From Eretmocerus hayati (lineage: Eukaryota > Arthropoda > Insecta > Hymenoptera > Aphelinidae), in contig CM056743.1 in assembly GCA_029851415.1 (NCBI GenBank), positions 78,262,186 through 78,326,185 on the forward strand: a DNA stretch of 64,000 nucleotides, read 5' to 3'. The notes under the pieces were generated by a model. The model saw only the letters and a list, made by a program, of their open reading frames with translations, had not been told where the DNA came from and did no database searches. Every line of letters starts with the position of its first letter. Position 1 is the first letter of the stretch. This document shows, one piece after another, positions 1 through 11,900 of the stretch. Both the position numbers and the translations under genes were made by a program.

Positions 1-235
1 TACAGCCAAAAGACCCAGTATAAATACAGGCTCATCAGGCCATTGAGGCCGGCTTATGCTCAGTTGGAAATCAGAGCTGTATCGAGCTTGGTCTCTTGGC
101 TATTGATGCTAGTGCTCATGTATATGAGATTTTGAATAAATGCTATTCGATTTCCATACATTTTGAGTTTTAACGCGTACTCAAAATTTGTAGAAACTCG
201 ATGCAGCTCAGAGACGCGATTTGGGTGGAGGGACG

Positions 236-469
236 GCCCTAAGTACCCGTCATCACAAAAAATCAGACGTCTCATCCAACCTCTACGCAGATATCCTGGA
301 TTGGTGGGTCGGTGGCCCTAAGTACCCACCACCCCCATCTGTCTATATCTGCGATATCCAAGTCGGGTGACTTTCCAAGGATGATATGTGAGTAGCCCTA
401 AGTACCCACTCCATAAAGTCATTAAATTTCTCTCATCAGATTTCATTTCATCCAAGGGCCTAAGTACCC
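236..469. repeat. Four copies of a GCCCTAAGTACCC motif
   Basis: The 13-base motif GCCCTAAGTACCC occurs at 236, 315 and 395, and a copy missing one C ends at 469. The first three are 79-80 bases apart and the last about 62. Sequence between copies is only loosely similar, so this is a decayed minisatellite with a conserved core or a set of repeated protein sites. No convincing gene overlaps it. Confidence 0.6.
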
Positions 470-1059
470 AAAGATGGATAAAATTTGATGGAGAAATAAG
501 AAAAAAATTGATCATCCTTGAAGCCCATTATTGTTTCATGAGTATACGCACACCTCTATCGAGGTATCCCTCTACAATCATTATGCTCCGGCTCTCTCCC
601 TAGATCCAGAGCTCATATTTGGACCCTTACAGGTTTCCCACTTTTCTTCGATTGCAGAGAGGCTGCATCTTCCGCGGCGTGCACGTGCGGAGTCGCGGCA
701 AGAGTCGAACTTCGAATGTGGCCCCCGCAAGCACGTGGCTTTCCCAACTTCACTCCTTCCATTGAATGTCGCGTATATGACTCTTTTAACGCGTACGTCC
801 GCTTGCACGGGATGTTCAGCGAAGACTGGGGAATGGCGCCGAAGGGACTACTATTGAGTGCCACCTCATATCTCTTCAATTATTGCGTCGCATGATATCC
901 TTCGGCATGCAGTTGTGTTCGCAGGAATGGGCCACGTAAGACTGCGAGCTGGTGGAGGAGTGTGTTAGACTGAAAGATTTGGGTTTCTTATTAGCATCTA
1001 CATAGGACGTTTCTTTCCGTCGTGCGAGTTTTGACGCGGAGTGATCGCCAAATAGACAT
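470..1059. other. Non-coding stretch
   Basis: Short overlapping open frames exist on both strands, but none has a recognisable domain or a consistent codon pattern. I see no gene, RNA or repeat here. Confidence 0.5.
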
Positions 1060-1064
1060 TTGGA

Positions 1065-1430
1065 AGACAAAAACTCACGTGATTATGGGTTTACGGAAAT
1101 CACTCCATATGCCACAAAGTGGGGATTTTTTGCGAGTTTTTGGAAGAAATCATGCAGGAAAATTTTATATTTTTGTCCTCCCGAAATCGCGCAAAATTTT
1201 TTTGAATTTTCGTTTTTTTTCATCTTCGTTTCTTCCAAATTGCTAAATATTATGATAACGGAATAATAAAAGAGATGGCGTGACTACGTGGTTACGTAAA
1301 CCACATGGAAATATGCCGCAGAGTGGGAATTTTTCTGGGAATTTTTGGGAGGATTCTTGCAAAAAAAATTTTTTTTATATTCTTGTCCTCCCGAAATCGC
1401 GCGAAATTTTTCGAAATCTTCATTTTCCAT
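1065..1430. repeat. Diverged tandem duplication, ~210-bp period
   Basis: Two adjacent similar segments (about 1070-1230 and 1275-1430) share landmarks in the same order: a CRCGTGRYTAYG-type start, a GGGATTTTT/GGGAATTTTT block, and GTCCTCCCGAAATCGCGC at 1175 and again at 1385. The period is therefore 210 bases. The copies differ by many substitutions and small indels, so the duplication is old. No coding capacity is evident. Confidence 0.65.
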
Positions 1431-1479
1431 TCACTGAACCGTTCAAAATCACGTTAAATTGTCAAAACATGTATTAACC

Positions 1480-2164
1480 ATATTTTTAGACAGTTGAAAC
1501 CAAATAGAGTCCGATATTTTCGTTTTTCTTATACAATTTCATGATGCGTTCAAATTCTATGAGAAAGTCTCAAGATGATTGATCGCGTGCGATACGGGGT
1601 ATTGAGACTAAGAATTTACTTCCACAGAATAACAACATTCCTTATATCCTAGATTTCTTCTTGAGAAAGCGTAGGCCAAAGAATAAGTTCGTGGTAAACT
1701 ACCCGAATATGTTTCAGAGTGGACCAAGGTATAAGTTCTCAAAAACGCCTCAATTGAACTAATTCGAGTTGATTCTGTGAGAATTAACTTAATACTATAT
1801 ACGTTTTGTGATTACATCAGTGTGCTCCTTCTAAAAACTTATTTTATTTGATTTGCAAGCTTTCACAGGAGCCAATACGCCTATCTGAAATATTCACAGG
1901 CCGAGCAGCGCGAGGCAATACCACTAGTATGTATATTCAACCAACAAGCATTTATTCCAGCATTCAATACATACACGTATATATATATATGAGAGTAAAA
2001 ATCAATGATTCTTCCAGAACCCACTTACTCCAACACCAGTCAATCCATCAGACTCGGGAAATTTCTTTACCTGAGGTACTGATCAAGTTGTAACTCAGTC
2101 TCTTCCTCCACCATTGTATGGTAAAAGTTTTGTGGTTTTTCATGAAATGTTGAAGGACTCATTC
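1480..2164. other. Non-coding stretch with a short AT microsatellite
   Basis: Apart from a short (TA)n run near 1978 I see no structure. Short open frames are not supported by any motif. Confidence 0.45.
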
Positions 2165-2480
2165 GATTTATCAACTTGTCGGTCCTTATATCCCAGATAA
2201 CATGCCTCTTAATGTGAAAAAGTGATACTTGTTGTCATTCTCTGTACTTGCATGACGTTGTCAGAATGTCCTCCTTAGGGATTACTAATCGTTGTTCTAT
2301 GAAGAATACTCGAGGGGGGAACGTTTCTCATCTGTTATTACATGAGCGTGTTTGGAAACTGAGGATCTATTGACAAGAAGTAATGACATCTTCCGGTCAT
2401 CGATCATAATGATCCAGAACGATCTCAACCACTGGATGTACAGTACCGAAGTTACTGTAGATTCCTGCAGCATGGTATTA
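2165..2480 (+). repeat. Dispersed repeat, copy 1 (inverted relative to copy at 16.1-16.4 kb)
   Basis: The segment aligns with the reverse complement of 16090-16395. Shared anchors in the same order are CTTATATCCCA, an AGTGATAC(T/C)TGTT block, ATCGTTGTTCTATGA, TTTCTCATCT, AGCGTGTTTG and ACTGAGGATCTATTGACA. Divergence is substantial. The pair suggests an old interspersed element or a large inverted repeat that predates the PLE insertion now between them. Confidence 0.6.
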
Positions 2481-3060
2481 TATCTCATAACCTTCGATAT
2501 CCACGGAACATTATTGAAATATTTTGAATTTTTGACCCCCAATTTCCTCAGTATTGGGGTACAGAGGGTCGAAGAACCGAAAAGTGGAAGGTGCGTGAAC
2601 ATGGGACTTCTCGTTCGATATGTTTTGGGGTGTTACAGCGGTCATTTGCCAATGAGGAGCAATGAAATCTGCAGAGAAATTTCGGAGGAAACGCGATTTT
2701 TCTGAATTTCGTCTCTTCTCATGATGAAATGATCGAGTTCTATTCTCGTTTGTATTTGTTCTTCAGACTCCAATCAACTCCAAAAAATTGTTGGGGTATT
2801 CTCAATCGATGCAGTATGGTTTCATGATCCGGAACCGAGGGAATCGTATGGACCAACTGCCATTTTGAAGCAGACGAAGGTTCTCTATACTGACGATTTC
2901 ATTTAAAGATCGCATACCGTCGAATTGAGTAGTTTTGGTACGATTTCGGTACTCTTTATTGTGTTTAGCTCAGCATTCTAGCATACAGTCACAAAACCCA
3001 TCTCAACTAGTGGTCAATTAGGAGCTGACAGTTTCAGCTCTTGATTGACGGGCTACAAAG
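2481..3060. other. Non-coding flank of the PLE insertion
   Basis: No supported gene. It ends in the 13-base target site used by the composite Penelope-like insertion. Confidence 0.5.
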
Positions 3061-3073
3061 TTCAATTCGATGT
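3061..3073. repeat. Left 13-bp target-site duplication of the composite PLE
   Basis: TTCAATTCGATGT is found here directly outside the left PLE end and again at 13995-14007 directly outside the right PLE end. Two identical 13-mers exactly at both ends of the array define it as one insertion or one founding insertion. Confidence 0.85.
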
Positions 3074-3587
3074 AGAAGAAGTAATGAACTTTGAATCGTC
3101 CTCAGTTATTCCAAATTGATGAGTTGAAAATCTTGAAATCGATCGTGGAGGACTAAGGTCTGTGAGGATGATAAAACACAGAATTCTTGCACATATAAAT
3201 ATATTGCAACGTTTCGTCTACATATTTTGCAAACCTCTTCAGGCTGTAACAAAATTTCAACACATGTGGTATATATTATGGACAAACAGTAGCACGGTTC
3301 ACAACGAAGTTGCAAAAAACAATTCACATACCTAAAGCTTTTTGTTTTTTAGAACGATTATCACATTTTTACACTATGATTGAAAACGTAGAAACACAGA
3401 AACTGTGATTCACGTCTTACGTCGATATTTGGTATATTGATACTGATCAGTTCATGCTAATGTGTGGATATGGAAACGGGATGAGGAGAGAAAGAGAGAG
3501 AGAACCAGGTGATTGAACGGGGAGAGGAAAGGGAAGGAGAAGGAGTCAAGAGAAGCAGCTATATGTCATAATCGACGATGAGACAAA
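3074..3587 (-). repeat. PLE family-1 terminal repeat (pLTR), inverted copy
   Basis: This is the reverse complement of the repeat seen at 5803-6300, 12327-12790 and 13622-13994. It includes the CT-rich tract, the ACAAAAAGCTTT-type block and the ribozyme-like core. It lies downstream of the minus-strand ORF and ends at the left target site. Confidence 0.8.
3206..3246 (-). ncRNA. Hammerhead ribozyme-like motif, PLE family 1, copy 1
   Basis: Read on the minus strand, CTGAAGA (3242-3236) is followed by a GTTTGC/GTAGAC helix II with wobble pairs, then GAAA (3215-3212) and CGTTGC. Order and spacing match the minimal hammerhead core CUGANGA - helix II - GAAA - (N)UH, reported from Penelope-like terminal repeats. 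Helix III would be almost absent and helix I is weak, so activity as a monomer is doubtful. Confidence 0.55.
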
Positions 3588-5453
3588 CTATAGTAGGAGA
3601 CAGTTATAGACACGGTTTAGATGGAAAATATCGTCTCTCAGATTGATGTTATTCTTATGAGAATTAATGAAAATCATTTCTGAGAGTGTCTTTATATGAA
3701 AATTTGGTTCTCTATCTAAGATGTTAGTATTTTTCCAATCGAACTCGTGCCCTAGGTTTTTTCGATGGAGCGACACTACAGAATTGGGAGTTTTGAAATT
3801 TACATGTTCATCGATTCTCACATCTAAAGCCCTTTTTGTCTCTCCTACATAGCCTGCCGAACGGTTTTCACCATTTATTTTATATACTACATTTGGATTT
3901 TCAAATTTCTTCAATGTATCTTTGCCTAATTTTATAACATTATCAAGTCCTTTAGTGATTTTTGGCGCCGTTACAATGTTGTGTTTCTTGAAAACATGTT
4001 TACATTTTTGAAAGAAACTTTCACGAAACGGAATGCTCACTTTCTGTAGTGAAGCAAATGTACGTTTTTCCAAGCTATTTCCATTATTCTTCTTGTTTTT
4101 CAATTTTTGAAGTCTGTTTCTCATGCATTTTTGTACAAAATCGATGGGAAAGTCATTCTTTAGCAGTAAATTTTCTACGTATCTTATGTTTTTCCTATGG
4201 AAACAAGGTTCAGATAGATCAATAGCACGGTCTACCAAATTGTATATAATATTTCCTTTCAATTGAGTTGGGTGGTTCTCGTGAAAATTCAAAATCCTAT
4301 CAGATGTCGTGAGCTTATGGTACCAATCCGTGATAATCTCATTATCTTTTCGTACCAATTTTAAATCTAGAAAACTAATACTGTTATCTTTTCCAATCTC
4401 GTGAGTGAATTTTAGACATTGATCATATTGATTAAAAACTTCCAGTACTACATTGATCTGGTCTTCTTTGATACATAACACCGTGTTGTCGACATAACGG
4501 AAATAAAATAATGGTACACAATTATGTTCATTTTTCAAAATCTCAAGACAGACTGGCTCGAGGTCTTCCATGACCATGTCGGCAAACATAGGTGATATGG
4601 GAGAACCCATGGGACTGCCCGAGATTTGTTGGAAAAAATTATCATCAAATTTGAAGAAGGTATTTTTGAACAAAAGTTCAATATTGGCACGTATTTCATC
4701 GAATGGAATTTTGCATTTTGAATGTATGACATTATGGCGACGGTCTAAACTGATGAGAACTAGTCTGAGTAGAATATTTGTGAAGAGCGAAATGACATCG
4801 AGTGAGAGAAGAATGTATCCATCAGGAATATGTATTCCATTTAATTTTTTCTTTAGTTCTGAACTATTATTGATGTGAGATTTACGACGTTTCAAACATT
4901 TTTTCAACTCATTGTAAAGAATAATTGAAAACAAATAAGATGGGCTATTGATTGTAGAGATAATGGGTCTTAAAGGGTTATCTGCTTTGTGAATTTTCGG
5001 AAGACCATATCCTAATCGGAAGGCCATAGATGTGTCAGTTAACGTGAGAGCGTTAGGATGGAATTTTTTGTGCAAAAGATTCCTTTCGTTCCAATCTTTA
5101 AGTACTTTTGAGTATTTCTTCTGAGTCCTTGCTAATGGGTTGAACTTAACAGTTTTGTATACATTCTTATCTGAGAGTAACGCTCTCATTTTACTCCTAT
5201 AGTCCGATTTATTCATACAAACTGTTACATTCCCTTTGTCTGCGCGAGTAAAGAAAATATCTTGATTGGAGTCTAGAAAAGACTTTGTCTCATCTAGTTG
5301 TTTTTTGAAAGATCTGTCTTCAATATTAATATGTGTTTGTTTTTTCTTTTCAAATCGGATAATATTGCAAACTTCTTTACGGACGGAATCTTCTTCTATA
5401 TCATTCAAATCTGACAATCTAAGACAGGTTTCTACATTTTTTACAGTACCCAT
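3588..5453 (-). pseudogene. Penelope-like reverse transcriptase with GIY-YIG endonuclease, inverted copy
   Basis: The 621 codons cover most of a PLE protein, which copies its RNA at a nick made by its own endonuclease. Visible RT blocks, in order, are ADKGNVTVCMNKSDY (near residue 95), LPKIHK, SLDVISLFTNI, SGSPMGSPISPMFADMVMEDLE and FRYVDNTVL. The GIY-YIG domain (VVYKI... YVGETKRALDVRIDEH) lies near residues 535-600. The catalytic YVDD is YVDN here, so the polymerase is probably dead. The family's CXXC before YVGE has decayed to NGENR. The N-terminal third continues out of frame to about 5790, where the copy is cut. Confidence 0.85.
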
Positions 5454-5790
5454 AATATCTTTGGTTCCAAAAGTCGACTCAAAACTATAATTCTGACCGA
5501 GGGATACTACATCAATGACATTATCGGGTATCTCTACATCACTAATATTTCGAATCCAACTTTTTTTGTTTATAATGGATTGACATTTAGGAGGTCACAA
5601 TGAACTGGATTTCTTCTTATGAACATGATTAAATTTTGACTGCGTATACCTAAATATTCTTTGATTGAGTTCGATGAATTCACATAAAACATCTCGGTCT
5701 ACATTTGATTCATAAAGACAAGACTTAAAGGAATCCAGTTTTTCATCAAGAAATCTGAGATGAGAATGTGTATCTCGTATTATAGTTTGT
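5454..5790 (-). pseudogene. Frame-shifted N-terminal remnant of the inverted PLE ORF
   Basis: Translated pieces match residues about 75-190 of the forward copy (for example the NEIRDIHSH region and the SWIRNISDVEIPDNVIDVVSLG region), but indels near 5590 break the frame. It ends abruptly at about 5790 against the start of the forward terminal repeat, which marks the 5' truncation of this copy. Confidence 0.7.
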
Positions 5791-5802
5791 CTCGTACTAT
5801 AG

Positions 5803-6419
5803 TTTGTCTCATCGTCGATTATGACATATAGCTGCTTCTCTTGACTCCTTCTCCTTCCCTTTCCTCTTCCCGTTCAATCACCTGGTTCTCTCTCTCTCTT
5901 TCTCTCCTCATCCCGTTTCAATATACACACATTAGGATGAACTGATCAGTATCAATATACCAAATATCGACGTAAGACGTGAATCACAGTTTCTGTGTTT
6001 CTACGTTTTTAATCATAGTATAAAAATGTGAAAATCGTTCTAAAAAACAAAAAGCTTTAGGTATGTGAATTGCTGTTTGCAACTTCGTTGTGAACCGTGC
6101 TACTGTTTGTCCATAATATATACCACATCTGTTGAAATATTGTTACAGCCTGAAGACGTTTGCAAAATATGCAGACGAAACGTTGCAATATATTTATATG
6201 TGCAAGTATTCTGTGTTTTATCATCCTCACAGACCTTAGTCCTCCACGATCGATTTCGAGATTTTCAACTCATCAATTTGGAATAACTGAGGACGATTCA
6301 AAGTTCATTACTTCTATTCTACACCAAGGCTTCGATCAAGATAAGACTACAACCAACATCCATAAAATGAGTTTTTTTAACACATACGTGAAAACTATGG
6401 CCATCAAGTAGTATCCACG
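5803..6419 (+). repeat. PLE family-1 terminal repeat and leader, forward copy
   Basis: The repeat begins with TACTATAGTTTGTCTCATCG, the same sequence that follows the ORF stop near 8812, and runs through the CT-rich tract, the ribozyme-like core and the leader up to the ORF. Having the same block before and after the ORF is the PLE pseudo-LTR arrangement. Confidence 0.8.
6146..6186 (+). ncRNA. Hammerhead ribozyme-like motif, PLE family 1, copy 2
   Basis: CTGAAGA is at 6150-6156, then GTTTGC (6159-6164, with one change upstream) pairs with GCAGAC, and GAAA is at 6177-6180 followed by CGTTGC. The core is the same in all four family-1 terminal repeats of the window while flanking bases vary. 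Confidence 0.55.
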
Positions 6420-8817
6420 ATGAAGAAATATATCCAAACAAACATTCGCACCGCAGAAATAGTATCGAGACGTCGCTTTCTACTGAAATGGAGAAGTAAC
6501 GATGTGGTGCCAAAACATCTGATGTGTATACAACATCGCATCAACCAGGTGACATTCTATAGTGATTCTAGCAAACATTCAAATGAAGCTCTTTCTCAGT
6601 CTGTTTCCAAGAAACTCTTGAATAATGAAATACGAGATATTCATTCTCATATCAGATTCCTTGATGAAAAACTGGATTCCTTTAAGTCTTGTCTTCATGA
6701 ATCAAATGTAGACCGAGATGTTCTATGTGAATTCATCGAACTCAATCAAAGAAGATTTAGGTATACCCAGTCAAAATTTAATCATGTTCGTAAGGAGAAA
6801 TTCAGTTCATTGTTACCTCCTAAACATCAACTTATTATAAACAAAAAAAGTTGGATTCGAAATATTAGTGATGTAGAGATACCCGATAATGTCATTGATG
6901 TAGTATCCCTCGGTCAGAATTATAGTTTTGAGTCTACTTTTGGAACCAAAGATATTATGAGTACTGTAAAAAATGTAGAAACCTGTCTTAGTTCGTCAGA
7001 TTTGAATGATATAGAAAAAGATTCCGTCCGTAAAGAAGTTTGCAATATTATCCGATTTGAGAAGGAAGAACAGACACATATTAACATTGAAGACAGATCT
7101 TTCAAAAAACAACTAGATGAGACAAAGTCTTTTCTAGACTCCAATCAAGATATTTCCTTTACTCGCGCAGACAAAGGGAATGTAACAGTTTGTATGAATA
7201 AATCGGACTATAGGAGTAAAATGAGAGCGTTACTCTCAGATAAGAATGTATACAAAACTGTTAGGTTCAACCCATTAGCAAGGACTCAGAAGAAATACTC
7301 AAAAGTACTTAAAGATTGGAACGAAAGGAATCTTTTGCACAAAAAATTCCATCCTAACGCTCTCACGTTAACTGACACATCTATGGCCCGAGGATATGGT
7401 CTTCCGAAAATTCACAAAGCAGATAACCCTTTGAGACCCATTATCTCTACAATCAATAGCCCATCTTATTTGTTTTCAATTATTCTTTACAATGAGATGA
7501 AAAAATGTTTGAAACGTCCTAAATCTCACATCAATAATAGTTCAGAACTAAAGAAAAAATTAAATGGAATACATCTTCCTGATGGATACATTCTTCTTTC
7601 ACTTGATGTCATTTCGCTCTTCACAAATATTTTACTCAGACTAGTTCTCATCAGTTTAGACCGTCGCCATAATGACATACATTTAAAATGCAAAATTCCA
7701 TTCGATGAAATACGTGCCAATATTGAACTTTTGTTCAAAAATACCTTCTTCAAATTTGATGATAATTTTTTCCAACAAATCTCGGGCAGTCCCATGGGTT
7801 CTCCCATATCACCTATGTTTGCCGACATGGTCATGGAAGACCTCGAGCCAGTCTGTCTTGAGATTTTGAAAAATGAACATAATTGTGTACCATTATTTTA
7901 TTTCCGTTATGTCGACGACACGGTGTTATGTATCAAAGAAGACCAGATCAATGTAGTACTGGAAGTTTTTCATCAATATGATCAATGTCTAAAATTCACT
8001 CACGAGATTGGAAAAGATAACAGTATTAGTTTTCTAGATTTAAAATTGGTACGAAAAGATAATAAGATTATCACGGATTGGTACCATAAGCTCACGACAT
8101 CTGATAGGATTTTGAATTTTCACACGAACCACCCAACTCAATTGAAAGGAAATATTATATACAATTTGGTAGACCGTGCTATTAATCTATCTGAACCTTG
8201 TTTCCATAGAAAAAACATAAAATACGTAGAAAATTTACTGCTAAAGAATGACTTTCCCATTGATTTTGTACAAAAATGCATGAGAAACAGACTTCAAAAA
8301 TTGAAAAACAAGAAGAATAATGGAAATAGCTTGGAAAAACGTACATTTGCTTCACTACAGAAAGTCAGCATTCCGTTTCGTAGAAGTTTCTTTCAAAAAT
8401 TTAAACATGTTTTCAAGAAACACAACATTGTAACGTTGCCAAGAATCACTGAAGAACTTAATAATGTTATAAAATTAGGCAAAGATACATTGAGAAAAAT
8501 TTGAAAATCCAAATGTAGTGTATAAAATAAATGGTAAAAACTGTTCAGCAAGCTATGTAGGAGAGACAAAAAGGGCTCTAGATGTGAGAATCAATGAACA
8601 TATAAATTCTAAGACTCCCAATTCTGTAGTGTCGCTCCATCGAAAAAACCTAGGGCACGAGTTTGATTGGAAAAATACTAACATTTTAGATAGAGAACCA
8701 AATTTTGATAAAAGGACACTCTCAGAAATGATTTTCATTAATTCTGATAAGAATAACATCAATCTGAAAGACGATATTTTTCATCTAAACCGTGTCTATA
8801 ACTCTCTCCTACTATAG
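6420..8817 (+). pseudogene. Penelope-like reverse transcriptase/GIY-YIG protein, near full length
   Basis: The frame starting with ATG at 6420 runs to 8504 and resumes in another frame from about 8505 to the stop at 8817. Only one indel separates about 795 codons. RT motifs seen are ADKGNVTVC, GLPKIHKADNPLRPI, SLDVISLFTNI, SGSPMGSPISPMFADM and FRYVDDTVL with both catalytic aspartates intact. The GIY-YIG domain after the frameshift has YVGETKRALDVRINEH, a basic middle and a SEMIFI segment with the likely catalytic Glu. The CXXC usual in Penelope endonucleases is partly lost (NGKNC). This is the best-preserved family-1 copy and the likely reference for the others. Confidence 0.88.
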
Positions 8818-8934
8818 TTTGTCTCATCGTTGATTATGACATATAGCTGCTTCTCTTGACTTCTTCTCCTTCCCTTTCCTCTCCCCGTTCAATCACCTGG
8901 TTCTCTCTCTCTCTCTCTCTCTCTCGTTCGAATC

Positions 8935-11900
8935 TCTTGCTGATCTGCAGGTCATTCAAACGGCCTGTCGAAGTGCTCCAGAACGTGCTTGTGCGTCCTC
9001 TAATAACACCCAGAGCTGTACTACCGTTCCGGAGCAGAGTAGATTTTCTGCTGCAGAATCAGCGAAGACTCCTTGACTAGATACGGCTGCTGAAGAGCGA
9101 CGAGGGATAGGCAGTTCCTTGAAAGCGGGATTTATCAACCTTAACTCTCTGACAGATGAGATTGAGCATCTACGCTTGCTCGTTGCTAACGATCCCTCCC
9201 ACCATCTATTTGGGGTGGCTGAGTCGAAGCTGGATGAGTTTGTGGATGACAATCTCGTTCAGATTCCGGGTTTTTCATTGTTGCGGCAGGATCGCAACAG
9301 AGAGGGTGGTGGGGTTGCCTTGTATGTGCGCAATGACTTCAAAGTTGAGAAGTTAATTTCGTCAAATACTTTTGGGCCAGGGAAACCTGGCGTGCCTGAA
9401 ATTCTCTTTTGTAGCATACAACAGGGTAACTCCCCGCCAATATTGGTCGTAGTAATCTCCAGACCCCCTAAAATCGCCATGCAGAAGGATGACGGGCTGT
9501 TTAGCTCATTACGCCAGCTGTGTGGCGACTACAGTCATAAAATTATAATGGGTGATCTGAACGCGGATTTGTTAGACACTGCTCATCCCGACACCAAGAC
9601 ACTGACTGCACTGACAGAAGAACTTGCCTTGCAGATAGTGCAGCATGGCCCGACTCACCAACACACCCCCAATACATCTCATACATGGATTGATCACATT
9701 TATGTAGATGACAATGACATCATTACTGACTTTCAAAACAGACTCCTGCCCAGTTTCGGCAGGCACTCGGTCATTGACGTCACCATCAACGTCTTTACTC
9801 CTACTCCGCCAAGAAATTCCTTTACCTACAGGGATTTTCGAAACATCACTCCGGAGATATTAAATGACCGATTGCTTCGCGGTGACTGGACAGCTCTCGA
9901 AAATGCTGAAACGAGTTTGGAAGATGCAATTCGCTGCTTGAATGAAAATTTACAGTCCGTTATTGATGAATTAGCACCCGAAAAAACTATTAATCCGCGT
10001 AAAAATGACGCTCCTTGGATTGGTCCTGAGCTGAGGGTACTCATGAATAAGCGAGACGCGACGCGCAGGCGCTGGGAACGGATTCAACGTAACCAGCGCA
10101 AGTGTCCTGAGCTTCAAAATGAATACTTTCGGCTTAGCGAAGAGGTCGACTTGCGCATTGAACAAGAGCATAACTCCTCCATTCAAACCCATTTGTCAGA
10201 TGCTCTTGATCAGAAGAAGAACATTTGGAAGGAGATGCGCAATCTCGGCCTCTTGCCTAAGAGCAAAGAGGAGGAACTTCATGGCTTCACACCGGATGAG
10301 TTGAACGCACACTTTGCGGGAGTTTCCGTTCCGCCCCACGAAAATATTAATGAAGCAATGGACGATATTGACTCGGCACCGGAGGAGGGGTTTGAATTTA
10401 AGCCCACAAATTTTAGTGATGTAGTCCTTGCTATTAAACATTTCTCCTCACAGGCCCGTGGAGCGGATGGAATACCCCAAAGCGTGATCGCAAAAGCTCT
10501 TCCGGCCATTGGTGATCTTATTGTACATATTTTCAACTCCTCTTTCGCTCATGGCATTTTTTCTGAGGCTTGGAAGCAAGCGCAGCTGATTGCACTAAAG
10601 AAGACTGCTGCTCCATCAACGGTCTCGGACTTCCGTCCTATAGCACTGCTGTGCTTTCTCTCCAAGGTTCTGGAAGAAATTGCACATGACCAAATCACGG
10701 AGTATTTAAAAACCGAGAAGATACTTGATCGCTTCCAGACTGGTTTTAGGCAACACCATAGCACCCAGACAGCTTTGTTGAAATTGACTGATGACATCAG
10801 AGTAGGTATAGACAGAAAGAAGATCACTCTGCTCCTACTATTTGATTTTAGCAAGGCTTTTGACACCATCTCACCATCCAAGCTGTTGAGGAAGCTACGA
10901 CATCTTGGCTTCTCAAGATCGGCGCTCCTGTGGATAAAATCATATTTACAGGGTCGCACCCAACAAATCACTTCTAAAGTAGGCAAATCTGATTGGCTCG
11001 AAACCAATCTGGGTGTTCCACAGGGGTCCGTCCTTGGGCCTCTCCTCTTCAGCTTGTATGTGAATGACCTGGCTGGCTTGCTAGACGGAAAGTCGGTACA
11101 TCATCTATTTTATGCGGATGATCTCCAAATTTATCTCCAAATCGAGAAAAATAAGATTAGGGAAGGTATTGCTCGGCTGGGCGAAATAGGACGACTAGTT
11201 GCCGAGTGGGCCAGAAGTTCCGGCCTGTGTCTCAACGCTGGCGAGACCAAGGCAATCTACCTCAGCTCGGAGAGAAATATCAAAGATCTGAAGAGAATGG
11301 ACTTGCCAGGGGTTGAGATACAGGAAGGAAAGTTCATCCCGTTCAGTGATACGGTCGTGAGTCTCGGTGTTACACTTGACAGTGAATTGACATGGAAACC
11401 GCACATCGACCAAGTAACTAAGGAAGTCAACAGAGCCCTATACGGTCTGCGGTTTTTTAGGGCATGTATCACCAGACCTCTCCGAATTCGCCTAGTCGAG
11501 TCATTGGTTCAACCGCACCTAGATTATTGCGCGGTCGTGTATCTCGACGCCACGGACGAACAGCGGCAACGGGTACAGAGACTAAGCAATTCATGTGTGA
11601 GATATATTTTTGATCTTAGGAGAGATGAGCACATCGCCCCGTTTAGGGAGCGCTTGGGTTGGTTACGTACTGATTCGCGGAGAATGTACTTCGCAGCTCT
11701 CTTGATGCATAAGATCATGCACTTAGGAGAACCTGGCTACCTAGCTGCGATGTTTACCAGGTACCAATCCGAACGCCCCGCACGGGGTGATCTAGAAGAG
11801 CAGGTACTCAAAGTTCCCAACATGAGACTTGAATATGGAAGAAGATCTTTCCAGGTTCAGTGTGCTCATTTGTGGAACTTTCTCCCTCCGGGCTTTCGGC

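Noticed and set aside
4570..4878. Open frames opposite the PLE reverse transcriptases (also 7526-7834 and 5266-5490)
   Set aside because: They mirror conserved RT codons on the other strand and occur in both copies only because the RT is conserved.
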